From an uncultured Acidobacteriia bacterium (GTDB lineage Bacteria > Acidobacteriota > Terriglobia > Bryobacterales > Bryobacteraceae), in contig CAIVPR010000077.1 of assembly GCA_903907865.1 (NCBI GenBank), positions 1 through 64,000 on the forward strand: 64,000 nucleotides of DNA. Direction: 5' to 3'. Under the pieces are notes generated by a model. The model did no database searches. It worked only from the letters and a program-made list of their open reading frames with translations, and had not been told where the DNA came from. This document shows, piece after piece, positions 24,916 to 32,905 of this stretch. The position numbers and the translations under genes are program-made. Positions within the stretch are counted from its first letter, which is position 1; the number at the start of each line of letters is the position of its first letter.

Positions 24916-26382
24916 TCAATTCTCAATTAGTTGGGCGGCGTTGCGAAGCTTCTTGCCGCTAGCCGTGTACTTGAGTCGTTCCACCACTTGGAACCGCCTC
25001 GGAATCTTATGCTCCGCCAGGAAGCGTTTGCAATGGGCGCGGAGTTCGTCTTCGCTCGGCGCGGTCCCAGCGTCACGCAGTTCGAGATGCGCGACACAAG
25101 CCTCTCCCCACAGCCGTTCCTGCATGCCGAAGACACAAGCGGCGCGAATCGCGGGATGGCTTTCGAGCACTGATTCCACTTCGTCGGGGAAGAACTTCAT
25201 CCCCGCTACGCTGATCATTTCCTTGACACGACCGACGATGTAAAGATAGCCGTCGTCATCCAGCTTGCCGAGGTCTCCCGTGCGGAACCAGCCGCCGGTT
25301 TCCTGTAGCATCGTGTTACGAGACTTCCACGGGAAGTAATATGCGTCCAGCATGCCCTTGCCCCGCAACGTGATCTCCCCGTGCGGTTCACCCGGCTCGC
25401 GCAGCAGGCGCAATTCGTAATCCGGCAGAATGCGACCGACCGAGCCTTGCTTGTCCGCGCGATTGCTCGCGTTGATGGCTGGCAGGCCGAGTTCGATGAT
25501 CCCGTATGCCTCGTTGAGGACTTGGCCGAAACGTTGGTGGAACGCCGCCGCGATGTCGGATTTCAGCGAGCTGGTGGTGACGATTGTCAGGCGCAGGCTA
25601 TCGGCCAGGGCGGCTCCACTATCGTCCTGAACCATCAGCTTGTAGTGCGTGGGTGATGCGTAAATAATAGTGGCAGAGTGACGTGCGGCGGTCTCGATCA
25701 ACGTGATGCCAAAGCTGTTTCTGGGGAGCACGATGGCCGCACCGAACGTCATGTACGCGACGATGGAAACGGTGAAGTGATAGTCCATCGACAGTACCCA
25801 CATGATTCTATCCGCGGGGCCGATATTCAGGACTTGATTGGCGGCGTGGATGCGCTCGTAAATCGACTCGTGGGAGAGAACGACGCCTTTGGCGCTACCG
25901 GTAGTTCCAGAGGTGAAGCGAATGAAACCGGCGTTGACATCCGCCAATTGCGGTGGAGCTTCGCAGGACGGAAGTCCCTTGGCGTAGACGGCGTGCCCGG
26001 CAACCGCTATGCCTCCGGGGTGAATCAGTCCGTCCAAGTGAGAGATAATCCGCGAGTCGGCGATCACGCCATCAATATGGATGAACTGAAAAATCTGGCG
26101 CTTTTCATGCGCAGTCAGGTCAATCGGCAGAGGCGTAACGCAGGCACCGCAAGTCCAAGCGGCGTAGACCAGCGCGATGTAGTCGCGACCGCTGGGATAC
26201 AGCAGGCCAATGTTATCACCCTGTCGCACTCCGGCGTGAATCAGTTTTTCGGCAAGTACTCTGACGGTGGCTGCGAATTCACTGTACGTCGCAGCCACGT
26301 TCGGCTCCGGTCCGAAAATCAATGGAGCGTCGGGGTGCTGTAAAGCCCTCTCGAAGAATTTGTCCGCCAGATTCAGCTTCAT
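24916..26382 (-). CDS. AMP-dependent ligase (adenylate-forming enzyme)
   Basis: This 488-residue enzyme has the core adenylation motifs: FIRFTSGTTGSAKGVVLSHE (A3), NEAYGIIELGLP (A5), GGWFRTGDLGKLDDDGYLYIVGRV (A7-A8) and the C-terminal catalytic lysine in YTASGKKLRN (A10). The enzyme would activate a carboxylic or amino acid as an adenylate and load the downstream carrier protein. The substrate-binding residues do not allow a secure prediction. It overlaps the FAD oxidoreductase gene by ATGA upstream (26379-26382). The start MKLNLADKFFERAL is typical for short stand-alone ligases. Confidence 0.9.
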   Translation of the reverse strand: MKLNLADKFFERALQHPDAPLIFGPEPNVAATYSEFAATVRVLAEKLIHAGVRQGDNIGLLYPSGRDYIALVYAAWTCGACVTPLPIDLTAHEKRQIFQFIHIDGVIADSRIISHLDGLIHPGGIAVAGHAVYAKGLPSCEAPPQLADVNAGFIRFTSGTTGSAKGVVLSHESIYERIHAANQVLNIGPADRIMWVLSMDYHFTVSIVAYMTFGAAIVLPRNSFGITLIETAARHSATIIYASPTHYKLMVQDDSGAALADSLRLTIVTTSSLKSDIAAAFHQRFGQVLNEAYGIIELGLPAINASNRADKQGSVGRILPDYELRLLREPGEPHGEITLRGKGMLDAYYFPWKSRNTMLQETGGWFRTGDLGKLDDDGYLYIVGRVKEMISVAGMKFFPDEVESVLESHPAIRAACVFGMQERLWGEACVAHLELRDAGTAPSEDELRAHCKRFLAEHKIPRRFQVVERLKYTASGKKLRNAAQLIEN

Positions 26383-27521
26383 TGTGTAATGTGCCGTCCC
26401 ACGGCCTCCCCCATCGCCCAACACGTACCGGCAACGCGGGCGGAGGCTTGTGCGCGTGGCTCGGCGGACAGGCATTTCCCCACGGCCCAAAAATTGCCGA
26501 TGCCGGCGACCTTCAAACTCGAAAGTGGAATATCGTAGTTGCATCCAGGCGGAAGATACTCCAAGCGGATGCCAGCCTGTGGATGCCACTGTTCGATGGG
26601 CCAAGCTCCCTTGCAGGCCGCGTCCGGGAAGCGCTTGCCCTGTTTGATGTCTTGTTCAGTGAGGCAGTATTCGCCGTCAATACGCCCGCTGTCGCGCCAC
26701 CCCGGCTCGCCGTAGCGGTGGACAAACGCCGAGCCGAAGCCGGGCAGCGCACGCAGATGAACCAGCAGCTGCTCAGCCACGGATCGCATGGCCGCGGCGT
26801 CGAAAGTCAGCGGATCGATGCTGAACTTGGCGTAAGCTTCGTCCGGGTAGACGCCGGAATCCAGCCAAACGCTAGCGCATTCGGCTGGCAGATCGCCAAG
26901 GTCCACTGCCTTCCGTAGCTGGCTCAAGATCGCGACGCCCTTGGGAAACTCCATGGCGGCGGGCTCCATCCCTCGCACTTGGACGATGTAGCCGCCCGAC
27001 GCGGCACCCTCGGCGACGAAGTTGCCAGCCTGCCGTGCGATGCTGGCGTCCCCGGTCGAGTCAACCACGGCACCGGGAGACAGGGCTCGGGTTTCCCCGC
27101 CGAACAGTTCCGAGAGCTGTTCGATCCGTCCGGAACCGACTTGCAGCTGAACAACGGTCGCGCTCCGGTGCACGTCTATACCCGGAGCCTCTTCGATCCA
27201 TTCGCTGATCACGCGGGAATAGACTGCGGGATCGGCATTCAGTACCCAGGTCTTACCGATACGACGCTTGCGGGTGTGCGGACAGGCCTTATGCAAGCGA
27301 CCCGCGAGCTCCATTGGCAGGCCCTCGTTCAGGAATTCCCCTTGATCGTCGAACAGTCCGGCGATGGTGTGAATGAGCGCACGCGCAACCGTGCCGCCGA
27401 GCGTCGCGGTCTTTTCCAAAAGCAAGACCGTTGCGCCCCCGGCGGCCGCGGACAAGGCGCAGCCCAAGCCGGCCGCGCCAGCTCCCACGATTACGATGTC
27501 GTATGTTTTGGCTGCGGACAT
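26379..27521 (-). CDS. FAD-dependent oxidoreductase
   Basis: The 380-residue flavoprotein has the N-terminal motif YDIVIVGAGAAGLGCALSAA, then KTATLGGTVARALIHTIAGL and the distal PGAVVDSTGDASIARQAG, typical of the FAD-oxidoreductase (PF12831-like) group. It could oxidise or reduce a substrate attached to the neighbouring carrier protein, or act on the free amino acid. Its ATG lies 5 bases past the stop of the GNAT gene, and it overlaps the ligase gene by four bases. No substrate can be named from the sequence. Confidence 0.85.
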   Translation of the reverse strand: MSAAKTYDIVIVGAGAAGLGCALSAAAGGATVLLLEKTATLGGTVARALIHTIAGLFDDQGEFLNEGLPMELAGRLHKACPHTRKRRIGKTWVLNADPAVYSRVISEWIEEAPGIDVHRSATVVQLQVGSGRIEQLSELFGGETRALSPGAVVDSTGDASIARQAGNFVAEGAASGGYIVQVRGMEPAAMEFPKGVAILSQLRKAVDLGDLPAECASVWLDSGVYPDEAYAKFSIDPLTFDAAAMRSVAEQLLVHLRALPGFGSAFVHRYGEPGWRDSGRIDGEYCLTEQDIKQGKRFPDAACKGAWPIEQWHPQAGIRLEYLPPGCNYDIPLSSLKVAGIGNFWAVGKCLSAEPRAQASARVAGTCWAMGEAVGRHITQ

Positions 27522-27526
27522 ATGCG

Positions 27527-28360
27527 CTACGGGGGATCCAACTGGTAAATATCGTAGGAGTAAATCATCTTGAATCCGAACCGCTCGGCCCAGAAAGCTG
27601 ACTGTTCGTTGGAATGCCCGGTGGCGAGTTGGATGCCCAAGTCGCGCAGCACCTTCAACGCGGCGGAAATAAGAGTCTGAAAAACACCGTAGGCCCGAAA
27701 CTCGGGCACCACGTACGCGCCCGTCATATGGCCGGAATCCAGTTTGACTACCAAGGCCTGGCAACCCGCCACCGCGCCCTTGTAGCGTGCCAGAAACAAC
27801 CGCAGGCACGGGTCCGGTCCGGTGCCCAATTCGCGGTAGCGCCCACGACGGTGCTCCCGCTCCTCGGGAGGCAGCCCAAAACCCGCGGCCATGGTTTCGA
27901 TGAAGAGATCATAGTCGGCATCCAACTCCGGGTCAACCTGCTGGACCTCAAGCCCCTCCACCATGTCGAGACGGGACCCGGTACTGCCCAGAAGAGCATG
28001 GATGGGGCTTTTCGATGCGCCGCGTGAGGCCAAGCGCTTGCCCAAGTCCCAAGGGCGGGACCAAGGGTAGACACACCAACTGATCGGGAGTCCCGCACCG
28101 TGATACTCGGACACCAATGCGTCGATCTGTTCATCGGCCCCGCTCTCATCCAGATTCGAGAAAAGCACCTCGTTGGCACCGGGCCACTGGGACGAGGGCG
28201 TCAGTGTGCGGTACCAGCCGTCACGGTCAATGACTACCGTGTCGGCGGCCAAACGTTGCGGACCGAGGGGTGCGTTGAGCGCGATCTGCAGTTCGCGGGG
28301 AACTCCCATCCGCGCCGCGAACACGGTGGAGGCGCGGTCGATTGCATGGGATATCGACAT
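27527..28360 (-). CDS. GNAT-family acyltransferase
   Basis: The 277-residue protein has a C-terminal GNAT fold, with AVAGCQALVVKLDSGHMTGA followed by the acetyl-CoA-binding helix YVVPEFRAYGVFQTLIS and the closing FWAERFGFKMIYSYDIYQL. The N-terminal half (about residues 1-140) is less characteristic and may bind the acceptor. In this operon it could acylate an amine of the product, for self-protection or tailoring. It stands 5 bases before the FAD oxidoreductase gene. An 88-base gap with several small hairpins separates it from the diiron oxygenase-like gene. Confidence 0.82.
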   Translation of the reverse strand: MSISHAIDRASTVFAARMGVPRELQIALNAPLGPQRLAADTVVIDRDGWYRTLTPSSQWPGANEVLFSNLDESGADEQIDALVSEYHGAGLPISWCVYPWSRPWDLGKRLASRGASKSPIHALLGSTGSRLDMVEGLEVQQVDPELDADYDLFIETMAAGFGLPPEEREHRRGRYRELGTGPDPCLRLFLARYKGAVAGCQALVVKLDSGHMTGAYVVPEFRAYGVFQTLISAALKVLRDLGIQLATGHSNEQSAFWAERFGFKMIYSYDIYQLDPP

Positions 28361-28368
28361 GGCTGAGA

Positions 28369-28436
28369 AGGGCCGACCCTGACCGCCCTACGGTCGGGGC
28401 TCGAACATCGAGCTTTGACGCCGGAAGGCGGTCCAA
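28369..28436 (-). promoter_or_regulatory. Intergenic stretch with small hairpins inside the operon
   Basis: The gap between the diiron oxygenase-like gene and the GNAT gene holds short inverted repeats: CCGACC/GGTCGG, CTCGAACATCGAG and CGCCGGAAGGCG. They could form RNA hairpins that protect an mRNA end or modulate downstream expression. This is a weak call, since small repeats like these also occur by chance in GC-rich DNA. Confidence 0.3.
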
Positions 28437-28448
28437 GTCTGGGCAGCG

Positions 28449-29186
28449 CTAGGCGGAGGCTGCGACGGCCGCTTTCTCCTTATTCTTCATCTCGGCGAAC
28501 AGGTTGTCCCACCATTCCCTCATCAGGTCGATGGCGATGCGGCCGCCTTCGAGGGCCTGCTTCGGAACGATGGTCGGGCGGACGCCTTCGCGCTCGGCGA
28601 TGGCCTGATCGCCGTAAATACCGCGCAGGAAGATGCCGAGTTCGTCCTTGTGGGACTGCTCGACGCCATCGAGGTGCAGATCGTGGAATGCGACCAAGGG
28701 TTTGCCAAGATCGCCGGAGCCGCGGCGGGCGATCACCTCCACGGATACGTCGCGGAACACCTGGTGCTCGAAAATTGCCGCGGTTTCAGTGGCAAACATC
28801 GCACCCAGAACGAACGAGGGCTCGCCCTTGCAGACGCCGCCGAGCGTATCGAGGAAGTGCGAGGTAGGCTGAAACTCCGCCCGCGCCTCGACATCGCAGC
28901 CGACCTTATTGAGCGCCGCCTTGTACAGCGCGGCATGGCCGCTCTCTTCCTTAAAGTTGCGGACCAGTTCCTTCTTCACGCCTTCGACATCGAAGCCGCC
29001 GGTGGTTTCCGCCGCGTCCCACAGGAATTTCGTGTTGCGGAAGGAGAACTGGAAGTGTTCCATCATGAGCCACTCGAGAGTTCCTGTGCTGTACTGGCTC
29101 AGGTCCCGGAGCGGCTTGCGCGCGTTGTCCGTGAAGACTTCGTTCCACTGATCAATCGTCTTTTCGACATCCAAAACGGTACTCAT
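28449..29186 (-). CDS. Haem-oxygenase-like diiron (HDO/CADD-type) protein
   Basis: This 245-residue helical protein resembles the iron-containing redox enzymes that include CADD, UndA and BesC. Candidate metal ligands lie in EESGHAAL (E-x-x-H, as in UndA), ATETAAIFEH and FHDLHLDGVEQSHKDELG. Such enzymes use oxygen to fragment, desaturate or N-oxygenate small substrates. It lies in the same operon as a carrier protein, ligase and flavoprotein, so a role in natural-product tailoring is likely. AAAGGA just upstream of ATG 29186 is a good ribosome-binding site. The exact ligand set is inferred, not aligned. Confidence 0.75.
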   Translation of the reverse strand: MSTVLDVEKTIDQWNEVFTDNARKPLRDLSQYSTGTLEWLMMEHFQFSFRNTKFLWDAAETTGGFDVEGVKKELVRNFKEESGHAALYKAALNKVGCDVEARAEFQPTSHFLDTLGGVCKGEPSFVLGAMFATETAAIFEHQVFRDVSVEVIARRGSGDLGKPLVAFHDLHLDGVEQSHKDELGIFLRGIYGDQAIAEREGVRPTIVPKQALEGGRIAIDLMREWWDNLFAEMKNKEKAAVAASA

Positions 29187-29247
29187 TGAGTGCTGTCCTT
29201 TGTATTATGTTGTGATTCGGAAAAAGCTCTACGGGCGAGTGGCCCTT

Positions 29248-31551
29248 TCAAGCCGGTGCTGTTGACCCTTGCGGCGGCGCGAGCAGGGCCCGCGCAACCG
29301 ACTGACTTTGCTTCTGGTGCTCACGTCTATCGAATACCGGCTTCATGGCGATGGCCAAGCCGCCGAAGAGCGACACGGAGTACAGGACCTCGGTGGCGGC
29401 AAAGGTGGAACCCAGGAACAGAATTCCAGCCACTGCCGCGATGCTGATCGACGAGGTGAACCTGATGTTGTCCTTCAGATTGCGTTCAAACTCTGAGCCG
29501 AGCTGAAACAGGTTCAGCAGTTGGTTTAGGCTGCCCTCCATCAGGACGATCTGAGCGGTGTCGGTAGCGACGCTGGTGGCACCGCGGAGGGAAATCGACA
29601 CTTGGGCTTGGCGCATCGCGATCGCGTCGTTGATGCCGTCGCCGATGAAGCACACCCGACGGCCTTCGGCCTGCAGCTTCGCAACAATCCCGCCCTTGGC
29701 CTCGGGCAGCGTGCCCGCGAAGTAGCCGGTCATCCCCAAGTCGTGGGCCAGCCTTGCCGTGGGGGCCTCGTGATCGCCGGAAACGATATACATCTCGATG
29801 CCCCGGGTGCGCAAACCGCGCACAATCCCGAGCGCTTCGGGCCGGATCGAAGGTTTCAGTTCGATGCAGCCTGCAATTTCGTCATCGACCGCCACCAGCA
29901 CCAGCGAATGGCCATGCGCCTTGCATTGTTCCACGATTGGCTGGACGCCGGCAACTGCCGCGAGGCCCTCCATGTCCATGAACCTCGCGCTGCCGACGCG
30001 GATCACCGGACCGGTTCCATCAGGCGACGCCCCGCCCACTTTCAAACGCACTTTGATCCCGTAGCCGACTTCGTAATGGGCATCGTCGATCACGGGAAGG
30101 CGCAGGGAATTGCTCTCGGCGTGATCTAGAATCGCCTTCGCAATCGGGTGGGTTTGGCGCGCTTCGGCGGCTGCCGCGAAGGTCAGCACCTGATCGGTGC
30201 TCAAGCCATTCAGGGAGTAAATCTGGACAACTTCGGGCTGTTCAAGCGTCAGGGTGCCGGTCTTGTCGAACAGAATCACGTCCACCTTGCCGAGTCGCTC
30301 CAGAGCCGCCGCGTCTTTCACCAACACGCCACTCCGGGCCGCGAGGTTGATGAAGTTGAGCATGGCGAGGGAGCCCGACATATACGAGGCCGTTGTCGTG
30401 TTGGCACCCATCAGGCTGATGGCACCCGCGGCTCCCCGGAAGGGAAAAGTCAGCACGCTGGCCGCCAAGGTTGGCAGCGCAAGTTTGTCGGCTGTTTCCA
30501 CGGCGCTGATGCTGGCAGGTTTGGCATCACGCATGGTCCTGTTGAGGACTTCGGCGATCTTTCCGGCTGTAGTTTCGGCGCTGGTCTTTTCAACCACCAC
30601 GTAGACCCGCCCGGAAACAAGCATCGTGGCTGCCAGGACGCGGTCGCCCTCGTGGCATTCAACCGGCTGCGATTCGCCGGTCAGAACCTGCTGGTCGATC
30701 GTCGCCGCACCTTCCACAACGGTACCGTCCACCGGGATGACCTGCCCGGCGCTTACGACGATGGTGTCGCCCACGACCAAGCGCTCAAACGGAATCTCGA
30801 TCTCAACTTCATCCCGGCGAATCCACACGCTGTCCGGCTGGAGTTGGAAGATGCTGATCAGGTTGTTGCGCGACTGGTCTTCGCCGATCGCCTTCGCCTT
30901 CAGCATCATGCCATAAAGGACGGCGCCCAAGGCACCGACAGCGGCGTAGCCTCCCAGCCAAAGATAGAGGCTGTAGACGCACATCAAATGGATGGCGCCG
31001 ATCCTCTTCGTCTCTTTCCACTTGCGATAGGCGTATGGGTACTTCGCACTCGACGCAGCCAAGCCGATGACGATCGCGGCGGGCATCAGCGGACTGAAGA
31101 CCCAGGTTCCAAGCAGAGACAGGGTAAGCGCCGTCAATCCCAGGCCCAGGCGGCGGTTCGCGTAGCGTTCCGCATCCGACACTGCAAACTCCTTGTTGGT
31201 CAGGAGCTTTTGGAGTCCAGCGTGATGGGTGCGACCGAGCAGGGGATCGACGTAGGTGTGAAAGGCGCGTTGATAGTGCCCATCAATGAGTCCCAGATGA
31301 GACTCGCACTGTCGCTTCACTTCGCGGAGGTTGTTGGTGGAGAAGAGGGCTGGGTGACGGCGGAGGAAACGCGTAGATCGGTCGAGCGCCGAATCCAGCA
31401 CTCGATCCACAGCTGACTCGAGTGAGCGCAGCAGCTTGATCTCGACTGGTTTCGATGCCAATTTACCGTTCCTTTTCGACGCGGCGGCCACCACTGGTAC
31501 AGTCCCTTCCCTTCCATGTTCGCGAGATCTCCCGCGAAAACCAAAAACCAT
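29248..31551 (-). CDS. P-type ATPase of P1B architecture without CPx motif (first copy)
   Basis: The 767-residue protein contains all P-type ATPase catalytic motifs: LTGESQPV (actuator), FDKTGTLT (phosphorylation site), THPIAKAI (P1B-type HP motif), SGDHEAPT and GDGINDAIA. No N-terminal heavy-metal domain is present; the first 130 or so residues are helical and charged. Where P1B pumps carry CPC or SPC in membrane helix 6, this protein has TTTASYMSGS. The transported ion or molecule is therefore unclear. It follows the amidinotransferase gene in the biosynthetic operon and precedes the diiron gene. ATG 31551 is chosen; ATG 31650 would extend it with atypical sequence. Confidence 0.85.
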   Translation of the reverse strand: MVFGFRGRSREHGREGTVPVVAAASKRNGKLASKPVEIKLLRSLESAVDRVLDSALDRSTRFLRRHPALFSTNNLREVKRQCESHLGLIDGHYQRAFHTYVDPLLGRTHHAGLQKLLTNKEFAVSDAERYANRRLGLGLTALTLSLLGTWVFSPLMPAAIVIGLAASSAKYPYAYRKWKETKRIGAIHLMCVYSLYLWLGGYAAVGALGAVLYGMMLKAKAIGEDQSRNNLISIFQLQPDSVWIRRDEVEIEIPFERLVVGDTIVVSAGQVIPVDGTVVEGAATIDQQVLTGESQPVECHEGDRVLAATMLVSGRVYVVVEKTSAETTAGKIAEVLNRTMRDAKPASISAVETADKLALPTLAASVLTFPFRGAAGAISLMGANTTTASYMSGSLAMLNFINLAARSGVLVKDAAALERLGKVDVILFDKTGTLTLEQPEVVQIYSLNGLSTDQVLTFAAAAEARQTHPIAKAILDHAESNSLRLPVIDDAHYEVGYGIKVRLKVGGASPDGTGPVIRVGSARFMDMEGLAAVAGVQPIVEQCKAHGHSLVLVAVDDEIAGCIELKPSIRPEALGIVRGLRTRGIEMYIVSGDHEAPTARLAHDLGMTGYFAGTLPEAKGGIVAKLQAEGRRVCFIGDGINDAIAMRQAQVSISLRGATSVATDTAQIVLMEGSLNQLLNLFQLGSEFERNLKDNIRFTSSISIAAVAGILFLGSTFAATEVLYSVSLFGGLAIAMKPVFDRREHQKQSQSVARALLAPPQGSTAPA

Positions 31552-31702
31552 GGTAACACGGCCGCCTTGTCGGTCTGCTGCCAACCGCCTGGGCTCGGCC
31601 CGGCCTTCCCAGGCCAGCGGATATCCGTCCAAGGCCCTTGCCATTTCCACAATAATACAGCAGAAAGTCGTGCCGGAACCCGGCGAGGGGGCTGCGGCGG
31701 AG

Positions 31703-31742
31703 GGCTAGCGATGGCACGGTAAAGGGGAGCGCAACGCTAGCC
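31703..31742. repeat. Short inverted repeat in operon gap
   Basis: GGCTAGCG (31703-31710) and CGCTAGCC (31735-31742) form an 8-bp inverted repeat with a 24-base loop, between the stop of the amidinotransferase gene and the start of the first P-type ATPase gene. It may form an mRNA hairpin that sets relative expression. No poly-T tract follows it on the minus strand. Confidence 0.35.
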
Positions 31743-31750
31743 AGATCGAC

Positions 31751-32857
31751 TTAGAAATAGGACTTCAACTCGCCCCGCCGCCTGACATCCAGCGTCGAAC
31801 AGTGGAACGAACCGAGGAACGGATAGTAGGATTCGAACACGCAAGGAATCGGCTTGAAACCCCAGTCCTTGAGCGCGCGGATCAACGGTTCCTGCCGGGC
31901 TTCCACGACGATGCGCTCCTCGTCCAGCATCAGGACATTGATGCTGGCCCATTCGCTCATCAGCTTCAGCGGGTCGTGGATCACGGGAACTGGATCGGGC
32001 GGGATCAGCAGATCCCAGCCCCGCAAGACGTCGGGCAGCCGGTTCACGTCCACGAAGACCGGGTTGACCAGAATTTTCCCTGGCGCCAGAGGCATGAAGG
32101 TCGTGTCGATGTGGATCGCCTCGGGACTCTGATTCTCGATCAAGTGGAGGCGGTAACCCGAGCCCAGATGGCGCTGGAGCCAGTCGACACCCATCTGGTT
32201 GGTTACATTGCTCTTCTGGCCGAAAATATCCCGGCCGCAGCGCACGAAGTCCGCAGCGTCAAAGACCGGCTCGAATTCGTTGATCACGAAGCGCATGGGC
32301 TCGCCGGGGCCCGGAACAGAGTAGTTGAAGTCGTACAGGTCGTCGAGAAGTTGAGGCTTGGGTGCCGCGCTCCATTTCGCTCCGCCCTTGAAATACTCTT
32401 TGAAGAGCGACCGGTAGGCCCAGGCTTCAAAATAGCGCGAGCGGTCCGCCATCGGCGTTTCGATGATTTCATTGCCGATGATCAGGAACGGATCGCGCGG
32501 GTTTGCCGAGCAGAAGCCGCCGGACACACGCCAATCGGGCGTGCCGAAGGGCTTGGAGAAATCCGCACTTGGAAGACGCCGAACCGTGACGCCTTCGGAC
32601 TCCAAAATATGAATGAACCCGGCCAAGTCCCGCCGCGCGGCCGCCACAAACTCAGGCGGATAGGGCGAACCGGCTCCGCCGACAAGCTGTTCGGCCTCCA
32701 GCCAGTCGCCCGGCGGAGCCGTGGCCACATTCACGGCGTTCCATTCGGGGAACATCGCGCCGTCCAGATTGCCGATGATCACTTCTTCCAAAGGATCCCA
32801 TTCGTTATGGGAGTTGACCGGGCAAGTAGCGATTTGTCTTGACTGTGAGTTATCCAT
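31751..32857 (-). CDS. Glycine/amino acid amidinotransferase (AGAT-like)
   Basis: The protein of about 368 residues matches arginine:glycine amidinotransferases. These move the amidino group of arginine to an amine, giving guanidinoacetate in creatine synthesis and the cylindrospermopsin and saxitoxin pathways. The catalytic triad is visible: Asp in FEPVFDAADF, His in EAIHIDTTFMPL and Cys in GSFHCSTLDVRRRG. The N-terminus CPVNSHNEWDPLEEVIIG is also characteristic. It lies between two P-type ATPase genes at the head of the operon, so a guanidino group is predicted in the product. ATG 32857 (MDNSQSRQ) is preferred over ATG 32905. Confidence 0.92.
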   Translation of the reverse strand: MDNSQSRQIATCPVNSHNEWDPLEEVIIGNLDGAMFPEWNAVNVATAPPGDWLEAEQLVGGAGSPYPPEFVAAARRDLAGFIHILESEGVTVRRLPSADFSKPFGTPDWRVSGGFCSANPRDPFLIIGNEIIETPMADRSRYFEAWAYRSLFKEYFKGGAKWSAAPKPQLLDDLYDFNYSVPGPGEPMRFVINEFEPVFDAADFVRCGRDIFGQKSNVTNQMGVDWLQRHLGSGYRLHLIENQSPEAIHIDTTFMPLAPGKILVNPVFVDVNRLPDVLRGWDLLIPPDPVPVIHDPLKLMSEWASINVLMLDEERIVVEARQEPLIRALKDWGFKPIPCVFESYYPFLGSFHCSTLDVRRRGELKSYF

Positions 32858-32905
32858 CTGTTGTCGATTCCATGAATTCGGGGGTTCAAGTCCAACTGGC
32901 CGCAA

